A DNA stretch of 64,000 nt from Actinomycetaceae bacterium (lineage in GTDB: Bacteria > Actinomycetota > Actinomycetes > Actinomycetales > Actinomycetaceae). A model generated the notes under the pieces. It saw nothing but the letters and a program-made list of their open reading frames with translations. It was not told where the DNA came from and made no database searches. Below, one piece after another: positions 8,325-17,526 of this stretch. Position 1 is the first letter of the stretch; the number at the start of each line of letters is the position of its first letter. The DNA lies in contig JAUNVP010000003.1 in NCBI GenBank assembly GCA_030537615.1, positions 62,001 through 126,000 on the forward strand. The letters run 5' to 3'. Position numbers and translations under genes: made by a program.

Positions 8325-10117
8325 GATTCCGCTGAGGAATCCTCCTCGCGTCCCTCACCGGTAGCCACTCGAAGGGATCGATAACGATTGAGGGCAGCAG
8401 CAATATCGACCCGGCGTGGACGGACAAGAAAAGCTGGTTTATTCGGTCCGCCCAGACCGTCGAGGCCGTGATCATTGAGAATTCTCTCGAGTGCATCAAG
8501 CGCATCAGATAGCGTTGTGCGAGCATCGAAAGCGGTTGACCGCTCAGGGTCAGTGAGAGCTCGAATCGCCCACGCAATAGCTTCGGTCTGCCCCGCATCG
8601 ACAATCTGCTCCACATCGGCAACGTCAATATCCTGGCGATCGAGGGAGATTTGGTCGAGTCCGCGAGATTTCGTCTTTGCCTTACCACCGCGGGGTTTAC
8701 CCGGTAGCGGATAACGGGACGCAACAGTGGGGAACTGAGGATAATCCGAGCGCTTCCGCGGCTGAGCATGCGCAATGTCGCGCGCCCGATCAGTAACATC
8801 GCGACACGTGTAGTTATCCATCATGAGGACGAGATCAGCGGCATCGAGATAATCACCTGAGCCACCCATGACGAGAATCGTCGACACTCCCGATCGAGAA
8901 AGACCGACTATGCGGTCGATAAAAGGCGTAATCGGCTCCTTGTCGTCCACGACGAGTGCGCGCATCCGCTCATCACGGATCATGAGGTTTGTTGCCGAGG
9001 TATCTTCGTCAACGAGGAGGGCAGGACAACCGACCTCAATCGCTTCGACAATCGAGGCCGCCTGGGACGTGGAACCCGAGGCATTCTCAGTCGAGAAACT
9101 GGCCGTCGAAGCACCGCCGGGCAAACCGTTGATGAATGCTGAGACATCAACACTTGTCACTGCGCGTCCATCGGCTGCGCGAACCTTCATGGCCGAGGGG
9201 GTGAGAGCAACTCGCTCGCGGCCATCATCGGGAATGTGCGCGTAGACACCTCGTTGCAAAGCGTTGAGAAGGGTTGATTTACCGTGGTAACCGCCGCCAA
9301 CAATGAGCGTGATACCCGGTTTAATTGCCATACCAGAAACCGTCCCCGCATAGGGTAGGTCAACGGAAACCCGTACGGAATCCGGCGAGAGGAAGGGGAC
9401 GGCCTCATCCATCGGGAAATCAGAGATACCTGACCGTCGCGCGAGAACGGAATTATCGGCGACGAATGCCAACCACTCATTGTCTGTTAGCGCCTTTTGG
9501 AGCGCACAGTAGTCGAGATAGGTTTCGACGTGCCTACGCAACTGCGCGAGATAATCCGCCGCTTCATCGGAGACGAAATTAAGCGTATCCATCACGGCAT
9601 AGGGAATATCGACATCTGCGAGGCGAGCCATTGACCGCCCGAGGATCGTTCGTCCGCGAGCGGGGAACTGGCACTGGAACCGGATTTCGACGAGCTTTTC
9701 CGAAATTGAGGCGTAGGAACGCTCGAGGATTTCCTGACCGCACTTAGCAATCCGAATCTCCTGCGTATCACGCGAGTTCTTCGCGAAGTTTCGGGCGAGA
9801 AAATCAGCCACCGCGAGCCGGTGATCGGGAGTTTCTAAAAGGTCGGCCGGGATCCCCATCGTCTTCGGTGACGCAGTTACCCTCAACGCCGACGGAGGTG
9901 CGTACGGGTCAGACTGCACCCGATCGATATGGAGGTTGAAATCACCGTAGTCGTAGTCGCCAATAACCGACTTGTACGAACCGTAATTGCGGCCGTCAAG
10001 TTCATGAAAACGGCGGATCAAATCCTGATCAGACCCTTGGCGGCGTTCAAACTCGCGCTTTTCAAAACGCTTGCCCCCGAAGTTGCGACCGCCCCGGCCG
10101 CGCTGAAAATCATTCAT
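8321..10117 (-). CDS. COG3044-type ABC-class ATPase (predicted nucleic-acid associated)
   Basis: This 598-residue soluble protein belongs to the family annotated as predicted ATPase of the ABC class. It has an Arg/Gly-rich N-terminus (RGRGGRNFGGKRFEKREFER), a Walker A in GGGYHGKSTLLNAL, and a Walker B with acidic end in PALLVDEDTSATNLM. A switch-like GGSGDYLDAADLVLMMD follows. There is no membrane segment and no separate permease, so it is not a transporter. The known structural relative MRB1590 of trypanosomes binds RNA, and the basic N-terminus fits nucleic-acid contact (inference). The start is ATG 10117. It is divergent from the oligopeptidase gene. Confidence 0.85.
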   Translation of the reverse strand: MNDFQRGRGGRNFGGKRFEKREFERRQGSDQDLIRRFHELDGRNYGSYKSVIGDYDYGDFNLHIDRVQSDPYAPPSALRVTASPKTMGIPADLLETPDHRLAVADFLARNFAKNSRDTQEIRIAKCGQEILERSYASISEKLVEIRFQCQFPARGRTILGRSMARLADVDIPYAVMDTLNFVSDEAADYLAQLRRHVETYLDYCALQKALTDNEWLAFVADNSVLARRSGISDFPMDEAVPFLSPDSVRVSVDLPYAGTVSGMAIKPGITLIVGGGYHGKSTLLNALQRGVYAHIPDDGRERVALTPSAMKVRAADGRAVTSVDVSAFINGLPGGASTASFSTENASGSTSQAASIVEAIEVGCPALLVDEDTSATNLMIRDERMRALVVDDKEPITPFIDRIVGLSRSGVSTILVMGGSGDYLDAADLVLMMDNYTCRDVTDRARDIAHAQPRKRSDYPQFPTVASRYPLPGKPRGGKAKTKSRGLDQISLDRQDIDVADVEQIVDAGQTEAIAWAIRALTDPERSTAFDARTTLSDALDALERILNDHGLDGLGGPNKPAFLVRPRRVDIAAALNRYRSLRVATGEGREEDSSAES

Positions 10118-10206
10118 GTACCTATCCCTTCACTGCTCTTAGTCTAGGGACTCAGTGACTATCCAGTTGCATCGAGGCTCGGAATTACGCGAGGGTCACA
10201 ATCGGC

Positions 10207-10212
10207 TACAGT
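10207..10212 (+). promoter_or_regulatory. Possible -10 hexamer for leaderless ptrB
   Basis: TACAGT lies exactly seven bases before ATG 10220, and no ribosome site is present. This fits a leaderless mRNA, a common arrangement in actinobacteria. The divergent ABC ATPase promoter must lie in the same 102-nt gap. Confidence 0.45.
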
Positions 10213-10219
10213 ATTCCCT

Positions 10220-12409
10220 ATGCCACAGGACTCTCCAGATTTCGATATGTCGATCGCTCAGACTTCACGCGGCCCGGTCGCACCGAAACAGCCATTCAAA
10301 CGCACATTCCACGGGCACACCGTCATTGACCCGTGGAAATGGCTCGATGATCCAAAAAGCGAGGACGTCCTCGCCCTGGTCACTGCCGAGAACGAATGGG
10401 CTGAACACACTCTCGCACCAACCCGCGAGTTGAGGGCGACAATCCGACAAGAAATCCAGTCGTACACCCAAGAAACAGATGTCAGTGCGCCCATCCAAGA
10501 TGGTGACTATTGGTACTTCACTCGAACGCGCGAAGGAATCGACTATCCCGCGCACTACCGAGTCAAGGGAGAGCGACCGGACCTCGACCGTGAAACTATC
10601 GGTGAAGGCGAGCAGCTCATTCTCGACGAAGCTGAACGCGCGCAAGGACACGAGTTTTACGCGTCAGTGAACCATGTCGTTGCCCACGATGGTGAGTTGT
10701 ATCTGTGGGCCGAAGACACCTCGGGCGGCGAACTGTTCGACTTAAAAATCAAGGACTTAACCACCGGTCAAATCGTCGACGATGCCGTCACCGGAATCGG
10801 GTACGGATTAGCTGTCACCGGCGCGTGGGTGTACTACGTGCGAATGAATCAGGCGTGGAGGCCTCACCAAATCTGGGTTCACCGTATCGGTACCCCGCAA
10901 TCAGACGACAAACTCGTTCTCGAAGAAGCCGATGAAAAGTTCGGCCTCTGGGTGCGTCGCTCCCGCGATGGGCAGTGGATTGTCATTGAAGCCGAGGCGG
11001 CACTGACGACCAAAGTGTGGCTTATCCCCACCGGTGACCCGTCTGCACCGCGTCCCTTTGCCGCACCCCACGAAGGCATGCGCTACCGCGTAGAACCGGC
11101 AGGAAATCACTTTGCCATCACCCACAACCGGTATCGTGAAGACGAATCCTTGGCTCTTGCCCCGATGGTTGATACTGCACAGTTCAATCCACTGGGGCCG
11201 GGCGCCGATGCGAGAGAGCTGTGTCCAGTCGATCAGTGGCAGGAAGTGTGGACGCCAGACGCGGGAGAACGTCTCCTCGAGGTCACCGCATTTGCCGACT
11301 TCACGGCCGCAATCATGCGTAGTAATGGGCAAACCGCGATCCGAATTCTGCATCGCGGCACCACTCCTGTGCAGCTTACAGACACGTATTCACGGATGAG
11401 TTGGGTGGAGTGGGACGAGCCCGCGCGCGTGCTAGAAATTGGTAGCAACCGACAGTGGAACACCGATCGGATCCGGTTCAGCGTTGAATCATTTGCGCTT
11501 CCCACTATTGATGCTGATTGGATCGTCGAAACAGGAGAAGCCGACCTCATTAAGCACAAGGAGGTCCCCGGCTTCGATCCGAGCCAGTATGAAACCACCC
11601 GCGAATGGGTGACTGCGCGCGACGGCACCCGAATCCCGGTTTCCATGGTTTACCGCGTGGGAACTCAACCCGACGGGACAAACCCCGCACTTGAATGGGG
11701 GTATGGCTCCTACGAAGTAGCGATGGAACCGTGGTTCACCACCAACTTTATTCCCCTGCTTGACCGAGGAGTCGTCCTCGCTCTCGCTCATATCCGCGGC
11801 GGAGGAGAACTCGGACGCGGCTGGTACGAGCAGGGAAAGTTCGAAAAGAAGCCTAATACTTTTACCGACTTCGTTGACGTGGGTCGGTGGCTAATCGAGG
11901 CGGGCTGGGCCGCACGCGATCGTCTCGCTGCTCTTGGTGGATCGGCGGGAGGACTCCTTATGGGGGCGGCGGTCAATCTCGAGCCCAACCTTTACCGCTT
12001 CGTTTCGGCACAAGTACCGTTCGTCGATGCCCTCACTACCATCCTCGACCCGTCTAAGCCGCTCACGGTCGGCGAGTGGGATGAATGGGGAAACCCGCTT
12101 GAATCGGAAGAAATTTATCGGGTGATGGCGGCCTACTCCCCGTACGAAAACGTCCAATCGGTGCGGTATCCGACGATCTTTGCCGAAACGTCCCTCAACG
12201 ACATCCGCGTCAGTTTCGTTGAACCGCTCAAGTGGATGCAACGCCTGCGCGAGGTCACAGAGGTCGGCTCCGACAATCCGGTCGTGCTGACCGTCGAGGA
12301 AGTGGCCGGTCACGGCGGAGGTTCAGGACGCTCAAAGAAATGGGATGAGGTCGCCCGTCGGTGGGCTTTTCTCCTATCCACCCTGGATGCGACGAGCCGA
12401 CTCACGTAA
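10220..12409 (+). CDS. ptrB: Oligopeptidase B-like S9 serine peptidase
   Basis: This 729-residue protein has the prolyl oligopeptidase plan: an N-terminal propeller-type region opening with HGHTVIDPWKWLDDP and a C-terminal alpha/beta hydrolase domain. The likely triad is Ser575 in GGSAGG, Asp661 in NDIRV and His698 in GHGGG. HIRGGGELGRGWYEQGK before the nucleophile is typical of oligopeptidase B, which cuts short peptides after Arg or Lys in the cytoplasm. There is no signal peptide. The -10 box seven bases upstream supports ATG 10220 over the later Met at 10247. The next gene begins 66 nt downstream. Confidence 0.88.
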   Translation: MPQDSPDFDMSIAQTSRGPVAPKQPFKRTFHGHTVIDPWKWLDDPKSEDVLALVTAENEWAEHTLAPTRELRATIRQEIQSYTQETDVSAPIQDGDYWYFTRTREGIDYPAHYRVKGERPDLDRETIGEGEQLILDEAERAQGHEFYASVNHVVAHDGELYLWAEDTSGGELFDLKIKDLTTGQIVDDAVTGIGYGLAVTGAWVYYVRMNQAWRPHQIWVHRIGTPQSDDKLVLEEADEKFGLWVRRSRDGQWIVIEAEAALTTKVWLIPTGDPSAPRPFAAPHEGMRYRVEPAGNHFAITHNRYREDESLALAPMVDTAQFNPLGPGADARELCPVDQWQEVWTPDAGERLLEVTAFADFTAAIMRSNGQTAIRILHRGTTPVQLTDTYSRMSWVEWDEPARVLEIGSNRQWNTDRIRFSVESFALPTIDADWIVETGEADLIKHKEVPGFDPSQYETTREWVTARDGTRIPVSMVYRVGTQPDGTNPALEWGYGSYEVAMEPWFTTNFIPLLDRGVVLALAHIRGGGELGRGWYEQGKFEKKPNTFTDFVDVGRWLIEAGWAARDRLAALGGSAGGLLMGAAVNLEPNLYRFVSAQVPFVDALTTILDPSKPLTVGEWDEWGNPLESEEIYRVMAAYSPYENVQSVRYPTIFAETSLNDIRVSFVEPLKWMQRLREVTEVGSDNPVVLTVEEVAGHGGGSGRSKKWDEVARRWAFLLSTLDATSRLT

Positions 12410-12474
12410 ACACCGGCACGCCCGGTCTCGCCCGAAGTTTCGCACTGAGGTTTGTGGCCAAGGAAGAATGGAAC

Positions 12475-14559
12475 ATGAATCGTGGTGCGCAGGTGTGGGA
12501 CGATACGAACATGACAATTATTGCGGCGGCAGATGGATCATCGTTAGGGAACCCCGGGCCAACCGGGTGGGCGTGGTACATCGACGACGCCAATTGGCAG
12601 GCCGGCGGCGCGACGTCAGGGACGAACAACATCGGTGAGCTGACCGCAGTATTACGCCTATTGCAAGCAACCCGAGGAAGTGATGAGCCACTGCGAATCC
12701 TCTCGGACTCCCAGTACGTTATCAACGCGATGACGAAATGGATTCACGGGTGGAAACGCAAAAACTGGAAGAAAGCCGACGGCAAACCCGTCCTCAACGC
12801 CGACCTCATTCAACAGATTGACCGTGAAATGTCCGGTCGCACAGTCGAGTTCGAATGGGTCCGCGGGCACGCCGGCCACGACCTCAACGAAGCCGCCGAT
12901 ACGCGGGCGCGAGCGTGTGCCACTGCCTACCGGGACGGCACCGAACCCGACACCGGTCCAGGTCTCGCGGGTGCTGAGACCCCTTTAGGTGACGATGAAC
13001 AGAACCGGAAGAATGACGTGAAACCCGACCCCATGCAGGCTCCGATGGACCTCTTTGCCGATATCGACGCGGATCAGCCAGCTTTGCCAGAACCAAATCC
13101 CCGGACCGACCACCCGTTTGCTGCTCCGAGCGTCGACGAAGTTGAACAGATGGACGCCGATCACCAGAAGCAAACAACCGAGCCGGTAAACGAACCACCG
13201 GTTGATGTGTCTGCCGTGAGGCGCACCCACACGACCTCCACCTATCGGCATCGAGGTGTGAACGTAACTGAACACCGCCTCGAAGTCCCCCTCGATTACG
13301 ACAAACCTGACGGGCGAACCATCACCGTTTTCGCCCGTGAACTATCCACCGGCCCCACCGATCCATGCGATGAAAAACCCGCTCTCATCTTCATGCAGGG
13401 CGGTCCGGGCGGACGTGCTCCGCGACCGGGAAACTTCATGGACGGGTGGATCGGCCGCGCCCTCACAACGCATCGCGTCATCCTCATGGACGAACGGGGA
13501 ACCGGACAGTCGACGCGTCTCGATGCACTGACACTGTCCGAGTTTGATACGACGCAAGACCAAGTCGACTACATCAAGAACTTCCGCGCAGACTCCATTG
13601 TTAAAGACGCGGAATCACTACGTGAACGAATTAACGACGGTAAGCCATGGGCGAGCCTTGGCCAGTCTTACGGCGGCTTCATCAATTTGACCTATATGAG
13701 CCACCACCCCGAGGGTTTGGCGCAGGTGTATTTCACCGGCGGCCTTCCTGGGCTCGTCAGCATTGACGATATTTATCGACGCACCTACGAAGCCACCGCC
13801 TTGCGGAACCAGGCGTACTTTGAGCGATTCCCAGACGACGAGAAAACCCTCCGCGCGATCATTAACCATCTCGATAATCACGAAGAGACACTTCCCACTG
13901 GAGAACGACTGACCTCGCGACGCTTCCGCATGATCGGACTCATGCTCGGAACCACCACCGGATTCGACCAGCTTCACTACTTCTTCGAGGGGCCTTTTAC
14001 TCTCGTCCGCGGTGAAACTCGCCTTAACACCCAATTCCTCGACATGGTTCACCGACAGGTTTCGATGGGGGATTCACCCATGTATGCGCTCCTGCATGAA
14101 ACCATTTACGCAGGAACCACGAATGCGCTCGCGGGCACCGCTACGAATTGGGCGGCCGCCCGTTTACTCGATGAAGTCGGACACGGGATCGATGAAGGAT
14201 TTGCTCCGAATCCAGATCCAGACGATCGAGAGACACCGATCTATTTGACCGGTGAGCACATCTACCCGTGGTTATTTGATGAAGACCCAGCTCTCACCCC
14301 GCTCAAAGACGTAGCGCACGCCCTCGCTCAGGAAACGAACTGGCCGACGCTCTATGACGAGACCGCACTATCCGAGAATGAACTACCGGCTGCCGCAGCC
14401 GTCTATGCGGAGGACATGTTTGTACCGCTCGACCTCTCTCTCGTCACGGCACGTCTAGCCCATGTCGATCCGTGGATTACGAACGAGTATCAACACGATG
14501 GACTGCGTGTCGCCGGCGCCGATGTCCTATCGAAACTGATTGAACTTGCCACCCACTAG
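12475..14559 (+). CDS. Fusion protein: RNase HI domain plus proline iminopeptidase-like alpha/beta hydrolase
   Basis: One uninterrupted frame of 694 codons encodes two unrelated enzymes. Residues about 13-150 are RNase HI with the full catalytic set: Asp20 in AADGSS, Glu55 in IGELTAV, Asp78 in SDSQYV and Asp142 in EAADTRA. The HAGHD loop is also present. Such enzymes cut the RNA of RNA-DNA hybrids. An acidic, Pro-rich linker of about 100 residues follows. The rest is an S33 peptidase with MQGGPGG, MDERGTGQS and nucleophile Ser398 in GQSYGG, which releases N-terminal proline or similar residues. I chose ATG 12475, eight bases after AAGGAAG. GTG 13018, six bases after GGAAG, could start a separate peptidase form. 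Confidence 0.85.
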   Translation: MNRGAQVWDDTNMTIIAAADGSSLGNPGPTGWAWYIDDANWQAGGATSGTNNIGELTAVLRLLQATRGSDEPLRILSDSQYVINAMTKWIHGWKRKNWKKADGKPVLNADLIQQIDREMSGRTVEFEWVRGHAGHDLNEAADTRARACATAYRDGTEPDTGPGLAGAETPLGDDEQNRKNDVKPDPMQAPMDLFADIDADQPALPEPNPRTDHPFAAPSVDEVEQMDADHQKQTTEPVNEPPVDVSAVRRTHTTSTYRHRGVNVTEHRLEVPLDYDKPDGRTITVFARELSTGPTDPCDEKPALIFMQGGPGGRAPRPGNFMDGWIGRALTTHRVILMDERGTGQSTRLDALTLSEFDTTQDQVDYIKNFRADSIVKDAESLRERINDGKPWASLGQSYGGFINLTYMSHHPEGLAQVYFTGGLPGLVSIDDIYRRTYEATALRNQAYFERFPDDEKTLRAIINHLDNHEETLPTGERLTSRRFRMIGLMLGTTTGFDQLHYFFEGPFTLVRGETRLNTQFLDMVHRQVSMGDSPMYALLHETIYAGTTNALAGTATNWAAARLLDEVGHGIDEGFAPNPDPDDRETPIYLTGEHIYPWLFDEDPALTPLKDVAHALAQETNWPTLYDETALSENELPAAAAVYAEDMFVPLDLSLVTARLAHVDPWITNEYQHDGLRVAGADVLSKLIELATH

Positions 14560-14661
14560 CGGACTTAATATTTCACTGATCCTTGGCGTGTCGAGTTGCT
14601 AATCGTCAAATCTCGTACTTTTTAGTTGTTTTCGATCGCCGATCACGGAATAATAACGGTA

Positions 14662-16296
14662 ATGAGTAAATCCCCGCTGAGCCGCAGAGCGTTTCTCCGA
14701 TCAATTGCCCTCGGAGCAGCTTTTGTTGTGCCAGCCACTCTTGTTGGGTCGGCGAGACTCACTGAGGTTGGCGCATCGGTCCAGGTGAATAAATACGGTG
14801 ATATCAGTCTTGTCCGGTATGACGCCGAACCAGTTTCTGCCTCCATTAATGCGTCGTGGCGAACATTCCCATCGGGTGCTACAACGGTTTATCTCGCTAA
14901 CCCGCAAGACCTCCTCGTCGTCGCCGGAATCGTTGCCGCGGGTGGTAGTACCTACTCAGGCCCCGTCTTATACGTCAATGCTGACGGCACCCTTCCCGAA
15001 CTCACCACCGCCGAAATTGGTCGGCTGAAGCCAACACGGATTGTAGCGCTGGGCGGTCAGGGCCACGTACAAACGGAGACAGTGGACAAAGCCCGAGAAA
15101 TCGCCGCAGAGGCGATCGCCAATACGAGCCAGACCGACACCCCCGTGACCGTCGAAACCGACGTGTGGGAGGGGACGGGCCCTATTTCGTCCTCGATTCG
15201 CATCGCGCGAGGCTTGTTTCCTGAGGGCGCCTCGACCACGTATCTCGTTCAGTCGAATACGGAAAACACGATGGCGCTCGCGGCCATCGCGGGAACGATG
15301 GGGAACGGCCCGGTGCTTGTGGTTGATAGCGACTCAACGGAGAGTCTTCAAGTAGCTATTGATGAGCTGAATCCCGAGTTCGTCGTTGCCGTAGGCGCAG
15401 TAGATTCCGCAATCGTCGACGACTTATCACGCGACCGAAAGAAATCTCTTATGTCCGGGTCGTCGGTCAGATCGATTGCGCTCAACGCGTCCTCGACCCG
15501 CACGCTCGAAAAGAACTCGACAGCTGTGGTCGTATCGATTTTCGATCCCGCGAGTCTCGTGCTGGGCGCTGAAATCGCGACGGGGCCACTCATTCCCGTA
15601 GCGCCAGAAACACTCATTGAGGCCGTGAATGCGTCCGTTTTGTCAGCAGCCAAACTCTCTGGAGCAAGCGCACAACGTTACGTCGCCATCGGAGAAAAAG
15701 GCGAGGACTCTCGGATCTTCTCCTATCGCAAACCGGAAACTCTTTCGGGTGGACTGACTTCGCTCGACGTGGTTGGAAAAGGACAGGGGAGCGCAACTCT
15801 CATTGAGCCCCCGAATGACCTTCCCACAGCGTCCGGTCGCACGTTCACCTACCGGCTGAGAATTGAGGACGGCCTCCCGGTCGATGCTGACGAATTTGCT
15901 CGGATCGTCGCAACCATTCTCAACGATCCGCGCGGATGGGGATACAACTTCACACAGGTTACGGGCGATGCAGACACGACGATTACGCTCGCTTCCGGTT
16001 CTCTGGTCGATGACCTATGTGCCCCGCTTCCGACACACGGACAAACATCGTGCAACAACGGAGCTAACACCGTGATTAACATCGAGCGGTGGGCTTTCGG
16101 ATCAACCCCGTTCATGCAAGCCGGTGGAACTATTGAGCAATACCGCGGGTACGTGATCGGACACGAGGTTGGACATGCACTCGGACACGGACATGCCCCG
16201 TCCCCCGGACGCGGTGAACTCGCCCCCGTCATGTTGCAACAAACCCTCGACCTGCAAGGGTGCTTGCCAAATCCCTGGCCTAATCCCGAGGCGTAA
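14662..16296 (+). CDS. Tat-exported CWB2-repeat and DUF3152 zincin-like protein
   Basis: The N-terminus (MSKSPLSRRAFLRSIALGAA) has a twin-arginine SRRAFLR followed by a hydrophobic core, so export through Tat is expected. Residues about 60-380 resemble the cell-wall-binding repeat 2 module, with GPVLYVNADGTLP and ALGGQG-type segments. The last 170 residues match DUF3152, with the metalloprotease motif HEVGHALGHGH starting at His501, the zinc signature HExxHxxGxxH. The likely product is a cell-wall-attached metallopeptidase; the substrate is unknown. ATG 14662 is preferred over TTG 14626 because it begins the signal peptide. It is convergent with the dehydrogenase gene. Confidence 0.8.
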   Translation: MSKSPLSRRAFLRSIALGAAFVVPATLVGSARLTEVGASVQVNKYGDISLVRYDAEPVSASINASWRTFPSGATTVYLANPQDLLVVAGIVAAGGSTYSGPVLYVNADGTLPELTTAEIGRLKPTRIVALGGQGHVQTETVDKAREIAAEAIANTSQTDTPVTVETDVWEGTGPISSSIRIARGLFPEGASTTYLVQSNTENTMALAAIAGTMGNGPVLVVDSDSTESLQVAIDELNPEFVVAVGAVDSAIVDDLSRDRKKSLMSGSSVRSIALNASSTRTLEKNSTAVVVSIFDPASLVLGAEIATGPLIPVAPETLIEAVNASVLSAAKLSGASAQRYVAIGEKGEDSRIFSYRKPETLSGGLTSLDVVGKGQGSATLIEPPNDLPTASGRTFTYRLRIEDGLPVDADEFARIVATILNDPRGWGYNFTQVTGDADTTITLASGSLVDDLCAPLPTHGQTSCNNGANTVINIERWAFGSTPFMQAGGTIEQYRGYVIGHEVGHALGHGHAPSPGRGELAPVMLQQTLDLQGCLPNPWPNPEA

Positions 16297-16303
16297 TCCT
16301 CGG
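16286..16303. terminator. Small hairpin at a convergent gene end
   Basis: CCGAGG and CCTCGG flank the TAA stop of the DUF3152 gene, with a six-base loop and GTTTCG downstream. The stem is short and the T run is poor, so it is a weak terminator candidate. Confidence 0.35.
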
Positions 16304-16343
16304 CGTTTCGCCCGCTACGAAGTACCTACGCTCGTCAGTTCGG

Positions 16344-17393
16344 TTAGTCGGGAACGACGGCAATCTTCACTCCAATGCGGTCATTGACAGCCGCGTAAGC
16401 GTCCTGAACCCGAGAGAGTGGGAACTCGTGCGTAACAATCTCATCAGCACTAATCGCACCGGCCTCCAGTAGTTCAATGGCGCGAGCAACATCGCGTCGC
16501 CGCGCATTCGACCCGCCGGTGACTTCGAGCTCCTTGTAGTGGATGAGGTTCGGTTCCATGACGGAAGTCGATCCCTTGGGGAAGCCAGCGAAGTAGTTGA
16601 CGCGCCCTCCCTCTCGAGCCAGAACGAGTGCATCTTGAGCGAGCTCAACCGCTCCAATACACACGACCACCGCATCGGCACCAACACCGCCCGTTAGCTC
16701 ACGCACCTGTTCGTCAAGGCTACCTTCGGTTGGATCAAGGCCGATAGCGCCGAGACGTTCAGCAACCTCACGTCGATGCGCAGACCGATTGGAAACAATT
16801 ACCTGCTTGGCCCCGCTATGGAGTGCGAGCTGGGTGTGAATGAGGCCGATGGGACCGGCTCCAAGAATGACGACGGTATCGCCGGGCTCAACCCGGTACT
16901 GATCCAACCCGTTGAGACAGCAGGAAATCGGTTCCGCGAGGCACAGTGCTTTCGGATCAAGATCAGTCGAAGTGGGCATGAGGTTGCCGCGGCGAATAGC
17001 GTGCGCGGGTACCGTAATGTACTCCTGCAAACCGCCATCGATCGCGTACCCAAACAGTTCGAGACGGGTACACAGATGCTCGCGGTCATTCAAACAATTC
17101 ACGCACGCCCCACACGAGACGACAATCGACACCGTGGCTTGCTGTCCCACCCGCAGATTGGGGAGGATGTCACTAACACCGTCACCGATCTCGTGGACTC
17201 GGCCGGCAATCTCGTGCCCCGGAACCACTCCTGAGCGAACGCCCGCCGTCTTCGCCCCGGTAAATAGACGATAGTCCGTACCGCACATAGTATTCGCTTC
17301 AGTTTTGAGAATGACTTCTCCCGGTCCCGCTGATGGAATCGGCTTATCAACGAGTTCGAGGTCGTGAGGTTGGTGTAAAACAGCAGCGCGCAT
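16344..17393 (-). CDS. Zinc-dependent medium-chain alcohol/polyol dehydrogenase
   Basis: This 349-residue enzyme belongs to the medium-chain dehydrogenase family. Catalytic zinc ligands are visible as Cys37 (NTMCGTD) and His60-Glu61 (PGHE). The structural zinc loop has four cysteines in CGACVNCLNDREHLC. The nucleotide-binding motif is VILGAGPIGL. The family oxidises polyols or alcohols with NAD(P); the sequence is most like sorbitol/threonine/galactitol-phosphate dehydrogenases. ATG 17393 follows AATAGGAG. It is divergent from the dihydroxyacetone-type kinase gene. A joint pathway (polyol to ketose, then phosphorylation) is plausible but inferred. Confidence 0.85.
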   Translation of the reverse strand: MRAAVLHQPHDLELVDKPIPSAGPGEVILKTEANTMCGTDYRLFTGAKTAGVRSGVVPGHEIAGRVHEIGDGVSDILPNLRVGQQATVSIVVSCGACVNCLNDREHLCTRLELFGYAIDGGLQEYITVPAHAIRRGNLMPTSTDLDPKALCLAEPISCCLNGLDQYRVEPGDTVVILGAGPIGLIHTQLALHSGAKQVIVSNRSAHRREVAERLGAIGLDPTEGSLDEQVRELTGGVGADAVVVCIGAVELAQDALVLAREGGRVNYFAGFPKGSTSVMEPNLIHYKELEVTGGSNARRRDVARAIELLEAGAISADEIVTHEFPLSRVQDAYAAVNDRIGVKIAVVPD

Positions 17394-17526
17394 CAGATCT
17401 CCTATTGGCCTCAGTCAGAGTCAATACCTATCATTGCTAGTATAAGCTGAGTCACATTTTTGAGGGTGCTTGCCGGTCACTGCCGACCCCAACACGCGGC
17501 CTCAATCACCGAAGATAAGGAGTGCC

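Noticed and set aside
12475..14559. Possibility that the RNase HI-peptidase fusion comes from a frameshift
   Set aside because: The frame is open throughout both domains and the linker, with in-frame motifs on both sides; only re-sequencing could revive this idea.
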